From: CAVVAL01 sp963742725
Lineage (GTDB): Bacteria > Actinomycetota > Actinomycetes > Mycobacteriales > Cryptosporangiaceae
DNA: 64,000 nt
Direction: 5' to 3'
Assembly (NCBI GenBank): GCA_963742725.1
Contig: CAVUMX010000003.1
Span: forward strand, 434,001-498,000
The notes below the pieces were generated by a model. The model ran no database searches. It saw only the letters and a program-made list of their open reading frames with translations, and had not been told where the DNA came from. Of the stretch, positions 7,695 through 16,131 are shown in pieces; within the stretch, counting starts at the first letter, position 1; the number at the start of each line of letters is the position of its first letter. A program made the translations under genes and the position numbers.

Positions 7695-8429
7695 TCATGC
7701 GACACCGCCGTTGGCGTAGAGGACCTGGCCGTTGACCCAGCGCGCGGGGCCGGCCAGGAAGGACACGACGGTCGCGATGTCGTCGGGCTCGCCCAGGCGA
7801 TCGAGGGGCGCGGCGGCGGCGAGGCGGTCGATCGTGGCCTGGTCCTTGCCGGTGAGGAACAGCGGCGTGGCGGTCGGTCCGGGGGCGACGGCGTTCACCG
7901 TGACGTCACGTCCGCGCATCTCCTTGGCGAGGATCAACGTCATCGCGTCGACCGCGCCCTTGGTGGCGGCGTACGCGCTGTAGGACGGCAGCGCGGTCTT
8001 CACGACGGACGTCGAGAAGTTGACGATCGCCCCACCCGCGCGGACGCGGCGAGCGGCCTGCTGGTCGACGACGAACGTCCCGCGCACGTTGGTGCGGTGC
8101 ATGCGGTCGAAGTCGGCGAGGTCCAGCTCGGCGAGCGGCGACAGCGTCATGATCCCGGCGGTGTGGACGACGACGTCGACGCCTCCGAACAGCTCCTCGG
8201 CGCGGTCGAACAGGGCGGCGACCTGCGCTTCGTCGGCGACGTCGGCCTGGACCGCCTCGGCTGCGCCGCCGGCCTCGGTGATGCCGTTGACGATCTCCTT
8301 GGCGCGGCCCGGGCTGCCGACGTAGTGCACGACGACGGCCATGCCGTCCGCCGCCAGCCGCTCGGCCACCGCGCGGCCGATGCCGCCGGAGGCGCCGGTG
8401 ACGATCGCGACACGGGTTGGTGTGGTCAT
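7695..8429 (-). CDS. SDR-family oxidoreductase (3-oxoacyl-ACP reductase-like)
   Basis: 244 residues; ATG at 8429 with GAGGAGC upstream. Classical SDR features: TGASGGIG cofactor loop, HTAG (NNAG-equivalent), catalytic S-x(12)-Y-x-x-x-K (FSTS...YSAYAATK), and PG segment VAPGPTATPLF. The HYVGSPGRA stretch after strand 2 suggests NADP preference. Substrate unknown. Divergent from a TetR regulator with two operators in the shared promoter region, so this operon is probably repressed by it. Confidence 0.88.
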   Translation of the reverse strand: MTTPTRVAIVTGASGGIGRAVAERLAADGMAVVVHYVGSPGRAKEIVNGITEAGGAAEAVQADVADEAQVAALFDRAEELFGGVDVVVHTAGIMTLSPLAELDLADFDRMHRTNVRGTFVVDQQAARRVRAGGAIVNFSTSVVKTALPSYSAYAATKGAVDAMTLILAKEMRGRDVTVNAVAPGPTATPLFLTGKDQATIDRLAAAAPLDRLGEPDDIATVVSFLAGPARWVNGQVLYANGGVA

Positions 8430-8446
8430 CTCTGCTCCTCGGTTTG

Positions 8447-8461
8447 TGTACGCTGCGTCCA
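8447..8461. promoter_or_regulatory. TetR operator copy 1
   Basis: TGTACGCTGCGTCCA, matching the palindrome at 8475-8489 with one arm mismatch. The two centres are 28 bp apart between the divergent SDR operon and TetR gene. Confidence 0.6.
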
Positions 8462-8474
8462 TATAAACACGTGA

Positions 8475-8489
8475 TGGACGCAGCGTCCA
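8475..8489. promoter_or_regulatory. TetR operator copy 2
   Basis: TGGACGCAGCGTCCA: perfect 6-bp arms TGGACG/CGTCCA around CAG. It lies 12 bp upstream of the TetR start codon, fitting autorepression. Confidence 0.7.
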
Positions 8490-8501
8490 TATACTTGGCG
8501 G

Positions 8502-9092
8502 ATGTCACAACAGATCCGCCGCGGCCGTGGCCGCCGACCGGCCGACGAGGTGCGCCGGGACATCCTGGAAGCGGCCGGGAAGCTGCTCCTCGCCGAGGGG
8601 ATGGGCGCGTTCACGATCGAGCGGGTGGCCGCCCTCGCCGGCGCGAGCAAGATGACGATCTACAAGTGGTGGCCGTCCAAGGGCTCCCTGGCGCTCGACG
8701 GCTACTTCACGGCGGTGCGGAGCACGCTCGTCTTCCCGGACACCGGAGACATCGAAGCGGACCTGCGTACCCAGCTGCACGCCTTCGTCCGTCTCCTCCG
8801 CGACACCCGCGCCGGACGCGTCATCGCCGAGCTGATCGGCCAGGCCCAGACGGATCCCGAACTCGCGGCCGCCTACCGCGAGAACTACTCCGGGCCACGC
8901 CGCGCGCTGGCGGTCGAGGCGCTGCGGCGTGCCCAGGACCGCGGCCAGCTGCACGCCGACGTCGACCCCGAAGTCGTCATCGACCAGCTCTGGGGCGCCT
9001 GCTACCACCGGCTGCTGCTGCCGGACCAGCCACTCACCGACGAGTTCGCCGATGCGCTCGTCCAGAACCTCATGACCGGGCTGCGCCCCTGA
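8502..9092 (+). CDS. TetR/AcrR-family transcriptional regulator
   Basis: 196 residues. The N-terminal helix-turn-helix domain reads ILEAAGKLLLAEGMGAFTIERVAALAGASKMTIYKWWPSKGSL, the standard TetR pattern; the C-terminal half has the TetR_C-type ligand domain (LRTQLHAFVRLL... VIDQLWGACYHRLLL). There is no Shine-Dalgarno close to the ATG, so the mRNA may be leaderless or weakly translated. Likely controls itself and the divergent SDR pair through the two palindromes at 8447-8489. The inducer is unknown. Confidence 0.92.
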   Translation: MSQQIRRGRGRRPADEVRRDILEAAGKLLLAEGMGAFTIERVAALAGASKMTIYKWWPSKGSLALDGYFTAVRSTLVFPDTGDIEADLRTQLHAFVRLLRDTRAGRVIAELIGQAQTDPELAAAYRENYSGPRRALAVEALRRAQDRGQLHADVDPEVVIDQLWGACYHRLLLPDQPLTDEFADALVQNLMTGLRP

Positions 9093-9180
9093 GCCTCACG
9101 GGCGACCCGTGCCGGCGCCACCCCGCCGCCACCGCGTGCCGCTGCCACGCCGCCACCCCGTGCCGCCGCCGCGTCCGGCG

Positions 9181-11718
9181 TCACGTGTCCGCGAGGAGGG
9201 TGTGGACGGTGGCGGAGTCCTCGGCGTCCAGGGCCGCCGCCGCGATGGCCGCCGCGCGGCGGAGGTCGACCCCGCGCACCGCTTCCTTGATCGCGGGCAC
9301 CGCGCGGGGCGCGACGCTGAGTTCGCGCACGCCGAGCCCGGTCAGCAGTCCCGTGGCACGCGCGTCCGCCGCGAGTTCGCCGCACACCGCGACCAGCGTC
9401 CGCTCGCCGGCGCCCCGGCAGACGGTGTCGATCAGCCGCAGCACGCCCGGGTCGAACCCGTCGGCGAGCGGCGCGACGGCATGGTTGCCGCGTTCGGCGG
9501 CGAGGGCGTACTGCGTCAGGTCGTTCGTCCCGATGCTGAAGAAGTCCACATAGGGCGTGAGCGCCGCCGCCTTCAGGGCCGCCGCCGGCACCTCCACCAT
9601 GATCCCGACCTGCAAGCCGGGGGGTTCCCCGGCGCCGGCCCGCTTGATCGCGTCGTCGAGCATGCGTCGTGCCCGGACGACCTCGTCCACCGTGGTCACC
9701 ATCGGGAACATCAGGCTGACGGGAACGTCGTGCGCCACCCGGACGATCGCGAGCAGCTGGTCGGCGAGCAGCGCCGGGTTGGCGAGGGAGAGCCGGATGC
9801 CCCGGACGCCGAGGAACGGGTTGGCTTCGGGCGCCGACGGTAGGTAGCTGAGCGGCTTGTCGCCGCCGACGTCCAGGGTGCGCAGGGTGATCCGGCGGCC
9901 GCCGAGCGCTCCGGCGATGTCCCGGTAGACCGCTTCCTGCTCGTCCACGTCCGGGGGAGTGGTGCGGCCGAGGAACAGGAACTCGGTGCGGACGAGGCCG
10001 GCGAGGTCCGCGCCGCAGTCCGCTGCCACGCGCGCGTCCTCGACGGAGCCGATGTTGGCGCCCACCTCGATGGCGACGCCGTCGCGGGTCACGGCGGGTG
10101 CGGACGCGCGCGAGCTGGCCTGTTCCTGCCGTCGCGCCAGCTCGGCGCCCCGGCGGCGGAAGCCCTCCAGAACGGTGTCGGACGGGTCGACCGCGACCTC
10201 ACCCGTCGTCCCGTCGAGCGCGACGAGCGTGCCGTCGGCGATGTCGAGGATGGTGGGACCGAGCCCGACGACCGCGGGGATGCCCCTGGCCCGGGCCAGG
10301 ATCGCGCCGTGCGACGTGGGGCTGCCGAACGCGAGGAGGACGCCGGCGACGCGTTCGGGGTCCAGTTCGGCGGCCTCGGCCGGCGTGAGATCGGCGGCGA
10401 CCAGCACTCCCGTACCCTGCGGTGCCGCGCCGGCCAGCCCCAGCAGCGCCCGCAGGACCTGGTCGCCGACCGCGCGGATGTCCGCCGCGCGAGCCTGCAG
10501 GTAGGGGTCCGGGAGCGCGGCGAACTCACCAGCGACGCGGGCGGTGGCGGCCGACCATGCCGGCGCGGCGGCCTCACCGGCGTCGATCCGGGACCGGACG
10601 TCGTCCAGCAGGTCGGCGTCGTCGAGCAACAGCAGATGGGCGTCGAAGATGCCGGCGTCGGCGTCCCCGGCATCGCGGGCGGTACGGGCACGGACCCGCT
10701 GCACGTCGCGCCGCACGGCGGCGAGCGCTTCCCGGAGCCGTCGCCACTCCACCGCCGGACCTCGCGACGGCACGTCGGGAATCTCGACCGGCGCGACGCG
10801 CATCGACCAGGCCGGACCGGTGCCGATGCCAGGCGAGGCGGGCAGCGGCGTGACGGTGGCCGGCCCATCGGCGCGGGCGGCGGGCGGTGACGCGGCGGAC
10901 GGCTCAGCGGCGCGCGCGGTGGTCGGTGGCCACGCGGCGGTCTGCCCAGCGGCGCGGGCGGTGGCCGGCGGGCCGGCGGGTGTGGTGGCCGGCGGGCCGG
11001 GGGAGGCTGCCTCGTCGAAGGCACGGGAGGCTAGCGCCAGGACGTGATCCAGGGCTTCGCGCGCCTGCGCCCCGGCCGCGCGCACGTCGACGTCGTGCCC
11101 GCACAGTGCCCCGAGCGTCGCCACGCGCGAGAGGCTGGACGCCGGCACCCAGGCCGATCCGGTGCTGCGGTTCCGGATGTCGACCCGCGCGTCGAACGCC
11201 CGTACCTCAGCCACCAGCCGCGCGGCCGGACGGGCGTGCAGCCCGTGCGGATTCGTCACGGTGAACGAGCCGGTGTGCTCGGCGTCCGTGGACACGGAGA
11301 CGGCGGGCGCCTGCTGCCCGAAGTGGGACTGCTTGCCGGCCAGCGCCGCCGTCGCCTCCGCCGCCACCTCGTCGCGGCGTCCGCCGGTGGCCGCGGCGAC
11401 GGCGGCGACGACCAGCCCCTCGACGAGTGGCGCCGGGCAGAGCACGACCTGCTCCCGTACCGCGTCGTCGAGGAGGTCGAGCGCGAGTTCGGCGGAGAGC
11501 ATCGCGCTGCCGAGATCCATCAGGACCACGACGCCGTCGCCCCCGTCGGCGGCGAGTATCGCCTCCATGATCTGGACGGCATCGGTGCCGAACGTGGTCT
11601 CGTCGAGCCCGGCCGCGATCTCGATCCGGACCTGACGGCCGTGCACCATCTCCCCGGCGAGCGCGACGGCGGCCCGCGCGAGCGCCCGGCTGTGGGAGAC
11701 GACGACGATGCCGACCAT
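9181..11718 (-). CDS. dhaM: DhaM-HPr-EI fusion phosphotransferase for dihydroxyacetone kinase
   Basis: 845 residues from the ATG at 11718. Domains in order: mannose-type EIIA (DhaM) at 1-125 with phospho-His9 in VSHSRAL, HPr at about 150-235 with His161 in GLHARPA, then a low-complexity Ala/Pro/Thr linker to about 295. An EI-like PEP-utilising domain completes it, with His470 in SPTSHGAILARARG, GTNDLTQYALA and VAVCGEL. It transfers phosphate from PEP through EI and HPr to EIIA and then to the ADP held by DhaL. The whole relay is on one chain, so the operon does not need general PTS proteins. Last gene of the dha operon. Confidence 0.93.
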   Translation of the reverse strand: MVGIVVVSHSRALARAAVALAGEMVHGRQVRIEIAAGLDETTFGTDAVQIMEAILAADGGDGVVVLMDLGSAMLSAELALDLLDDAVREQVVLCPAPLVEGLVVAAVAAATGGRRDEVAAEATAALAGKQSHFGQQAPAVSVSTDAEHTGSFTVTNPHGLHARPAARLVAEVRAFDARVDIRNRSTGSAWVPASSLSRVATLGALCGHDVDVRAAGAQAREALDHVLALASRAFDEAASPGPPATTPAGPPATARAAGQTAAWPPTTARAAEPSAASPPAARADGPATVTPLPASPGIGTGPAWSMRVAPVEIPDVPSRGPAVEWRRLREALAAVRRDVQRVRARTARDAGDADAGIFDAHLLLLDDADLLDDVRSRIDAGEAAAPAWSAATARVAGEFAALPDPYLQARAADIRAVGDQVLRALLGLAGAAPQGTGVLVAADLTPAEAAELDPERVAGVLLAFGSPTSHGAILARARGIPAVVGLGPTILDIADGTLVALDGTTGEVAVDPSDTVLEGFRRRGAELARRQEQASSRASAPAVTRDGVAIEVGANIGSVEDARVAADCGADLAGLVRTEFLFLGRTTPPDVDEQEAVYRDIAGALGGRRITLRTLDVGGDKPLSYLPSAPEANPFLGVRGIRLSLANPALLADQLLAIVRVAHDVPVSLMFPMVTTVDEVVRARRMLDDAIKRAGAGEPPGLQVGIMVEVPAAALKAAALTPYVDFFSIGTNDLTQYALAAERGNHAVAPLADGFDPGVLRLIDTVCRGAGERTLVAVCGELAADARATGLLTGLGVRELSVAPRAVPAIKEAVRGVDLRRAAAIAAAALDAEDSATVHTLLADT

Positions 11719-11726
11719 GGGCCGCC

Positions 11727-12365
11727 TCAGCTTCCGTCCGGGGCCAGCGCCGACGCCGCGGCGACGACGAGCAGGGTCACGGACGTGGCCCCTGGATCCT
11801 GATGCCCGACGCTGCGTTCGCCCAGGTAGCTGGCCCGGCCCTTGCGCGCCAGCAGGGGGATCGTCGCGTCCCGGCCGGTTTCCGCCGCGGCGACGGCCGC
11901 CGCCAGCGCCGAGCCGAAAGACGAACCGCCGGCCAGTGCCACGTCCAGCGCCTCGACCGCGGGGGCCAGCGCGTCGTACATGGTCTTGTCGCCGGCCTCG
12001 GCCTTGCCGCGTGCGACCACACCGTCCAGCCCGGCCCGCAGCGCCTTGGCGAACCCTTCGGCGCCGAGGGATTCGACGTCGCCGGCCGCGGTCGCCATCC
12101 GGAGGAACAGCGTCCCGTAGAGGGGGCCGCTGGCACCGCCGGTCGTGCTGATCAGTTTCATCCCGACCAGTTTGAGAAGCGCCGCCGCGCTGGCCGGCCG
12201 CTCGTCGGCCAGTGCCGCGACGACCGCGCTCATCCCACGGTCCATGTTGATGCCGTGGTCCGCGTCCCCGATCGCGGAGTCGAGGTCGGTGAGCAGGTCC
12301 TTGTCCACCGAGACGAGCCTGGCGAACTCGCGGATCCACGCGGCCAGCGCGTCGACGTCGATCAT
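11727..12365 (-). CDS. dhaL: dihydroxyacetone kinase subunit DhaL
   Basis: 212 residues. The ADP/Mg-binding loop is visible as SAIGDADHGINMDRG near residue 35, with TTGGASGPLYGTLFLRMA and the AGDKTMYDAL region of DhaL proteins. In PTS-dependent systems DhaL keeps a bound ADP that DhaM rephosphorylates, and it passes the phosphate to dihydroxyacetone bound to DhaK. Starts 4 bp after the dhaK stop and ends 8 bp before dhaM. Confidence 0.94.
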   Translation of the reverse strand: MIDVDALAAWIREFARLVSVDKDLLTDLDSAIGDADHGINMDRGMSAVVAALADERPASAAALLKLVGMKLISTTGGASGPLYGTLFLRMATAAGDVESLGAEGFAKALRAGLDGVVARGKAEAGDKTMYDALAPAVEALDVALAGGSSFGSALAAAVAAAETGRDATIPLLARKGRASYLGERSVGHQDPGATSVTLLVVAAASALAPDGS

Positions 12366-12369
12366 CGGT

Positions 12370-13372
12370 TCAGACCCCCCACCGCAGGGCCGGGGTCCGC
12401 ACCGGGGCGTCCCAGAGCCGGAGCAGGTCGTCGTCCACCTTGAGCAGCGTGACCGAGCAGCCGGCCATGTCCAGGCTGGTGATGTACGGCCCGACGAGCG
12501 ACCGCGCGATGCGCACACCGGCCTTGTCGAGGATCGCCGTGACCTCGTTGTAGAGGAGGTACAGCTCGATCAGCGGCGTCGCGCCCATCCCGTTGACGAA
12601 CGCGATCACGCCGTCGCCGCCGGTGAAGTCGAGGTCGCCGAGGATCGGGCTCGACGAGCAGCTCGGCGATCTCCTTGGCCGGGGCCAGCGGTGCGCGCCG
12701 CCGGCCCGGCTCGCCGTGGATGCCGATCCCGATCTCCATCTCGTTCTCGGGCAGCTCGAACGTCGGCTTGCCGGCGGCCGGCACCGTGCAGGACGTGAGC
12801 GCGACGCCCATGCTGCGCCCGCCCGCGTTGACCTTGCGCGCGACGCCGGCGACCTCCGGCAGCGTGCGGCCCTGTTCCGCCGCCGCGCCCGCGATCTTCT
12901 CCAGCAGCACGGTCACGCCCACGCCACGCCGCCCCGCCGTGTAGAGGCTGTCCTGGACGGCGACGTCGTCGTCGGTGACGACCGAGGTGACCTCGACACC
13001 GGTCTCGGCGGCGGCGAGCTCGGCGGCCATCTCGAAGTTCATGACGTCGCCGGTGTAGTTCTTCACGATGTGCAGCACGCCGGCGCCGCCGTCGACGGCC
13101 TTCGTGGCCGCCAGCATCTGGTCGGGGACGGGAGAGGTGAAGACCTCGCCCGCGCACGCCGCGTCGAGCATGCCGAGGCCCACGAAGCCGCCGTGCATCG
13201 GCTCGTGCCCGGAGCCGCCGCCGGAGATCAGTCCGACCTTGCCCCGGACGGGCGCGTCGCCCCGGTAGACGATCTTGTTCTGATGGTCGACGCGGAGTTC
13301 CGGGTGTGCGGCCGCCATGCCGCGAAGTGCCTCGGAGACCACGTCGGCCGGGTCGTTGATGAGCTTTTTCAT
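12370..13372 (-). pseudogene. dhaK: dihydroxyacetone kinase subunit DhaK, single-base frameshift
   Basis: The N-terminal 242 residues are intact, including GGGSGHEPMH, KNYTGDVMNFEMA and the substrate-binding His219 in GIGIHGEPG. After ELLVEP (about 12648) the frame reads nonsense, whereas the alternative frame continues perfectly as ILGDLDFTGGDG then VIAFVNGMGATPLIELY to a stop at 12370. One extra C in a CCC run (GAGCCCGATC) explains it; removing it gives a normal 333-residue DhaK. Neighbouring dhaL and dhaM are intact, so this may be a sequencing error or a very recent mutation. As written, the product loses its last 90 residues. Confidence 0.88.
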
Positions 13373-13391
13373 CGGTCGCTCCTCGCGGCTG

Positions 13392-14156
13392 TCAGTTCGA
13401 ACGGGCTTCGGCGTGTGCGGGGGTCGTGTGCGCCGGGGCGGGGGCGTCGGCCGAGGTGCGGGAGATCGCGCCGTACGCCAGCGCGGCGAGGACGCCGGCC
13501 AGCAGCTCGGCGGCGACGTAGACCGGAAGCTGGTCCCAGTGCACGGTGCCACCGGCGACCTGCTGGACCAGCATCGGGCCGAACGTGCGCGCCGGGTTGA
13601 TCGACGCGCCCGTGGCCGGCGCGACCGGGATGATCGCGGCGAAGACCACGAGGCCGATCGCGACGCCGGCGAAACCGGCGCTGGCCTTGCGGTGGATCAC
13701 GCCGAAAACGGTGAACACGAGGATGAACGTACCCACGAACTCCGCCGCGAAGGCCTGCCCCGCGCCGACCGGATCGGCGTAGGTGGCGACGCCCAACCCG
13801 ACGTCGCTCGCCTTCTGGCCGAGGACGGCGATGATGGCGGCCGCGCCGATGACCGCGCCGGCGAGCTGCGCGCCCAGGTACGCCGGTACCCGGGACCACG
13901 GGAACTTGCCGGTCACCGCCAGGCCGAGTGTGACCGCCGGGTTGATGTGGTTGCCCGAGATGTGGCCGAGCGCGTAGACGGTCGCGACGACGATCGTGCC
14001 GAAGGCGAGGGAGATCATGCCCAGGTCCGCCATCGTGAACGGCGCGTCGCCGTTCACGATGAGCGTCGCCGGGACGGAACCGACGCCGACGAACACCAGG
14101 AACGCCGTCCCGATGACCTCGGCCGCGAGCTTCTGAGCCAACCTGGGCTCGTCCAT
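13392..14156 (-). CDS. MIP-family channel (glycerol facilitator/aquaporin)
   Basis: 254 residues, six membrane helices plus the two half-helix signatures HINPAVTLG and SINPARTFGP. ATG at 14156 has a strong GCAGGAGG site. Context (dhaKLM directly downstream, 20 bp to dhaK) suggests uptake of glycerol or dihydroxyacetone. The second NPA box reads NPART rather than the NPARD seen in classical GlpF, so water or other small polyols are also possible. Ends with an Ala/Pro/His-rich tail. First gene of the operon and probably controlled by the IclR-type palindrome upstream. Confidence 0.9.
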   Translation of the reverse strand: MDEPRLAQKLAAEVIGTAFLVFVGVGSVPATLIVNGDAPFTMADLGMISLAFGTIVVATVYALGHISGNHINPAVTLGLAVTGKFPWSRVPAYLGAQLAGAVIGAAAIIAVLGQKASDVGLGVATYADPVGAGQAFAAEFVGTFILVFTVFGVIHRKASAGFAGVAIGLVVFAAIIPVAPATGASINPARTFGPMLVQQVAGGTVHWDQLPVYVAAELLAGVLAALAYGAISRTSADAPAPAHTTPAHAEARSN

Positions 14157-14193
14157 GGAAACCTCCTGCGGTGACGCCCCGTGGCTGAACTCC

Positions 14194-14210
14194 ATTCGAC
14201 TATGTCGAAT
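14194..14210. promoter_or_regulatory. putative IclR operator of the dha operon
   Basis: Perfect 17-bp inverted repeat ATTCGAC-TAT-GTCGAAT in the 144-bp gap between the MIP channel gene and the divergent IclR regulator. Confidence 0.65.
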
Positions 14211-14300
14211 CTCACTCGGAAAACTACCCCCTCGATTTGCCATGGACAAGTGGTGTGCGAGAAAATGTCGGCGCCGGCACCGCGACAGGGGGCAAACCGG

Positions 14301-15068
14301 ATGATCCAGTCGGTCGACCGCTCGCTGCGCATCCTGACGGTGCTCCAGGGCGCCCGCCGGATGAGCCTCGGCGAGATCGCCGCCGCGCTGAGCCTCCCGC
14401 CGTCCACCGTGCACGGCATCATCCGCACGCTCCTGGCGCACGGCATGGTGCAGCAGGAACGCGACTCGCTCCGCTACCGGCTCGGGCCGGCGACGTTGCG
14501 GCTCGGCAACGTGTACCTCGACACGCTCGAACTGCGCTCCCGCGTCATCACCTGGGCCGAGGAACTGTCCCGCCGCACCGGGTTCGCCGTGCGCACCGGC
14601 GTGCTCCTCCTCGGCGACGTCGTCGTGGTCCATCACGAACCCCGTCCGGACGGCACGCGCCAGATGCCCGAGGTCGGCATCGTCATCCCGGCGCACGCGT
14701 GCGCGTTGGGGAAGGCGCTGCTGGCGTACGACGCCGAGGCGTGCGCGCAGGTGCTCGCCGGGCCGCGCCGCAGCATGACTGGCGACACGGTCACCGAGGC
14801 GTCCGCACTCCAGGCGCAGCTCGGCGAGGTGCGGACCACCGGCATCGCGACCGAGGTCGAGGAGGCCGTGCTGGGGGAGTGTGGCGCGGCGGCGCCCCTG
14901 GTCGATGCCGGTGGCGAGGTGGCCGGCGCGATCGGGCTCGTCGTCCCCAGTGGAGAGTGGCCGCTGGAATCCGGCGCGCTGGACGCGCTGCGGACCACCG
15001 CTCGCGCGGTGTCGCGCGAACTCGGCGCCCAGGCCTGGCCGCCCCCGGCGGAGCCCCGATCCGCCTGA
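14301..15068 (+). CDS. IclR-family transcriptional regulator
   Basis: 255 residues from the ATG at 14301, which has CAGGGGG 9 bp upstream; another ATG at 14265 is possible. N-terminal winged HTH: SVDRSLRILTVLQGARRMSLGEIAAALSLPPSTVHGIIRTLL. C-terminal IclR effector domain with G-x-x-IPAHACALGKALLA and EEAVLGECGAAAPL. Divergent from the glycerol/dihydroxyacetone operon, which it presumably regulates via the palindrome at 14194. Effector probably dihydroxyacetone, glycerol or a derivative (inference). Confidence 0.9.
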   Translation: MIQSVDRSLRILTVLQGARRMSLGEIAAALSLPPSTVHGIIRTLLAHGMVQQERDSLRYRLGPATLRLGNVYLDTLELRSRVITWAEELSRRTGFAVRTGVLLLGDVVVVHHEPRPDGTRQMPEVGIVIPAHACALGKALLAYDAEACAQVLAGPRRSMTGDTVTEASALQAQLGEVRTTGIATEVEEAVLGECGAAAPLVDAGGEVAGAIGLVVPSGEWPLESGALDALRTTARAVSRELGAQAWPPPAEPRSA

Positions 15069-15107
15069 CCTGGCGCCGGCGCCGGTCGGATGTGTGACCA
15101 TACCGGC

Positions 15108-16082
15108 GTGAAGGTCGCGCGGCTGCACGGTGTGGCGGACATCCGGATCGGCGACGAACCCGTCCCCGAGCCCGGGCCCGGCATGAGCCTCGTCAAGGTC
15201 ACGGCCGTCGGGATCTGCGGTTCGGACCTGCACTGGTACGCCGAGGCCGGGATCGGCGACGCGAAGCTGGCGGCGCCCCTGGTGATCGGGCACGAGTTCG
15301 CGGGCGTCATCGAGGGCGGCCCGAGGCACGGCGAGCGCGTCGCCGTCGACCCGGCGATCCCGTGCGACAGCTGCGACATGTGCCTGGCCGGGCTCCGGAA
15401 CCTGTGCCCCACGATCGGATTCGCGGGGCACGGCGGGCACGACGGGGCGTTGCAGGAGTACGTCGCCTGGCCGACCGCGCTGCTGCACCGCCTGCCGGCC
15501 GCGGTGTCCGATGTCGACGGAGCGATGCTGGAACCTCTCGGGGTGGCGCTGCACGCGCTGGACCTCGGCCACGTGCGGGTCGGCATGACGGTGGGCGTGT
15601 TCGGCTGCGGTCCGATCGGGCTGTTGCTGGTGCAGCTGGCGAGGCTCGCCGGCGCCACCACGGTGGTCGCCACCGATCCGCTGGAGCATCGCCGGGAGGC
15701 GGCCGCGCGGTTCGGCGCCGACGCCGGCGCGCCTGGTGTCGACGTCGCGTCCGGTGTCGATGTGGCGTTCGAGGTGGCCGGCACGGACGCGGCGGTGCAC
15801 GACACCCTGATCGCCGCCCGGCCCGGCGCGCGAGTGGTGCTGGTCGGGATCCCGGACGGTGACACGACCACGTTCCGGGCCTCGCTGGCGCGTCGCAAGG
15901 GGCTCAGCCTGATCCTGGCGCGGCGGATGAACGAGACGTACCCGCGTGCCATCAGGCTGGTCGATCAGGGCCTGGTCGACGTGGCCTCGTTGGTGTCGGA
16001 CCGGTATCCGCTCGACGCGACGTCCGAGGCGTTCGCGGCGGCCGTGTCCCGACGGGGGCTGAAGGTCGTCGTCGAACCCTGA
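15108..16082 (+). CDS. zinc-dependent polyol/alcohol dehydrogenase (MDR family)
   Basis: 324 residues from the GTG at 15108. Catalytic zinc ligands: Cys in GICGSDLHWYAEAGIG, His-Glu in IGHEFAG, and Glu in MLEPLGVALHALD. Structural zinc cysteines: PCDSCDMCLAGLRNLC. Nucleotide-binding GCGPIG. The closest functional groups are sorbitol/xylitol/threonine dehydrogenases. Following the IclR gene by 39 bp and facing away from dhaKLM, it could oxidise glycerol or another polyol to feed the ketone kinase. The first seven codons of the longer frame lack support; the GTG has no obvious ribosome site. Confidence 0.88.
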   Translation: MKVARLHGVADIRIGDEPVPEPGPGMSLVKVTAVGICGSDLHWYAEAGIGDAKLAAPLVIGHEFAGVIEGGPRHGERVAVDPAIPCDSCDMCLAGLRNLCPTIGFAGHGGHDGALQEYVAWPTALLHRLPAAVSDVDGAMLEPLGVALHALDLGHVRVGMTVGVFGCGPIGLLLVQLARLAGATTVVATDPLEHRREAAARFGADAGAPGVDVASGVDVAFEVAGTDAAVHDTLIAARPGARVVLVGIPDGDTTTFRASLARRKGLSLILARRMNETYPRAIRLVDQGLVDVASLVSDRYPLDATSEAFAAAVSRRGLKVVVEP

Positions 16083-16086
16083 CCCT

Positions 16087-16128
16087 GGACCGGGTGGCCG
16101 CGACCAGCTGATCGCGGCCACCCGGTCC
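16087..16128. terminator. bidirectional terminator
   Basis: 17-bp perfect stem (GGACCGGGTGGCCGCGA paired with its complement) and 8-nt loop, exactly filling the gap between the convergent dehydrogenase and beta-propeller genes. Confidence 0.85.
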
Positions 16129-16131
16129 CGG

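Noticed and set aside
9097..9180. Hairpin CACGGG-CGA-CCCGTG and CCGCCACC-type repeats between tetR and dhaM
   Set aside because: The stem is only 6 bp and the repeats are irregular; too weak to call a terminator or repeat array, although a terminator would be expected here.
11719..12339. In-frame upstream extension of the DhaM frame
   Set aside because: It overlaps dhaL in another frame and has no PTS similarity; DhaM homology starts exactly at the ATG at 11718.
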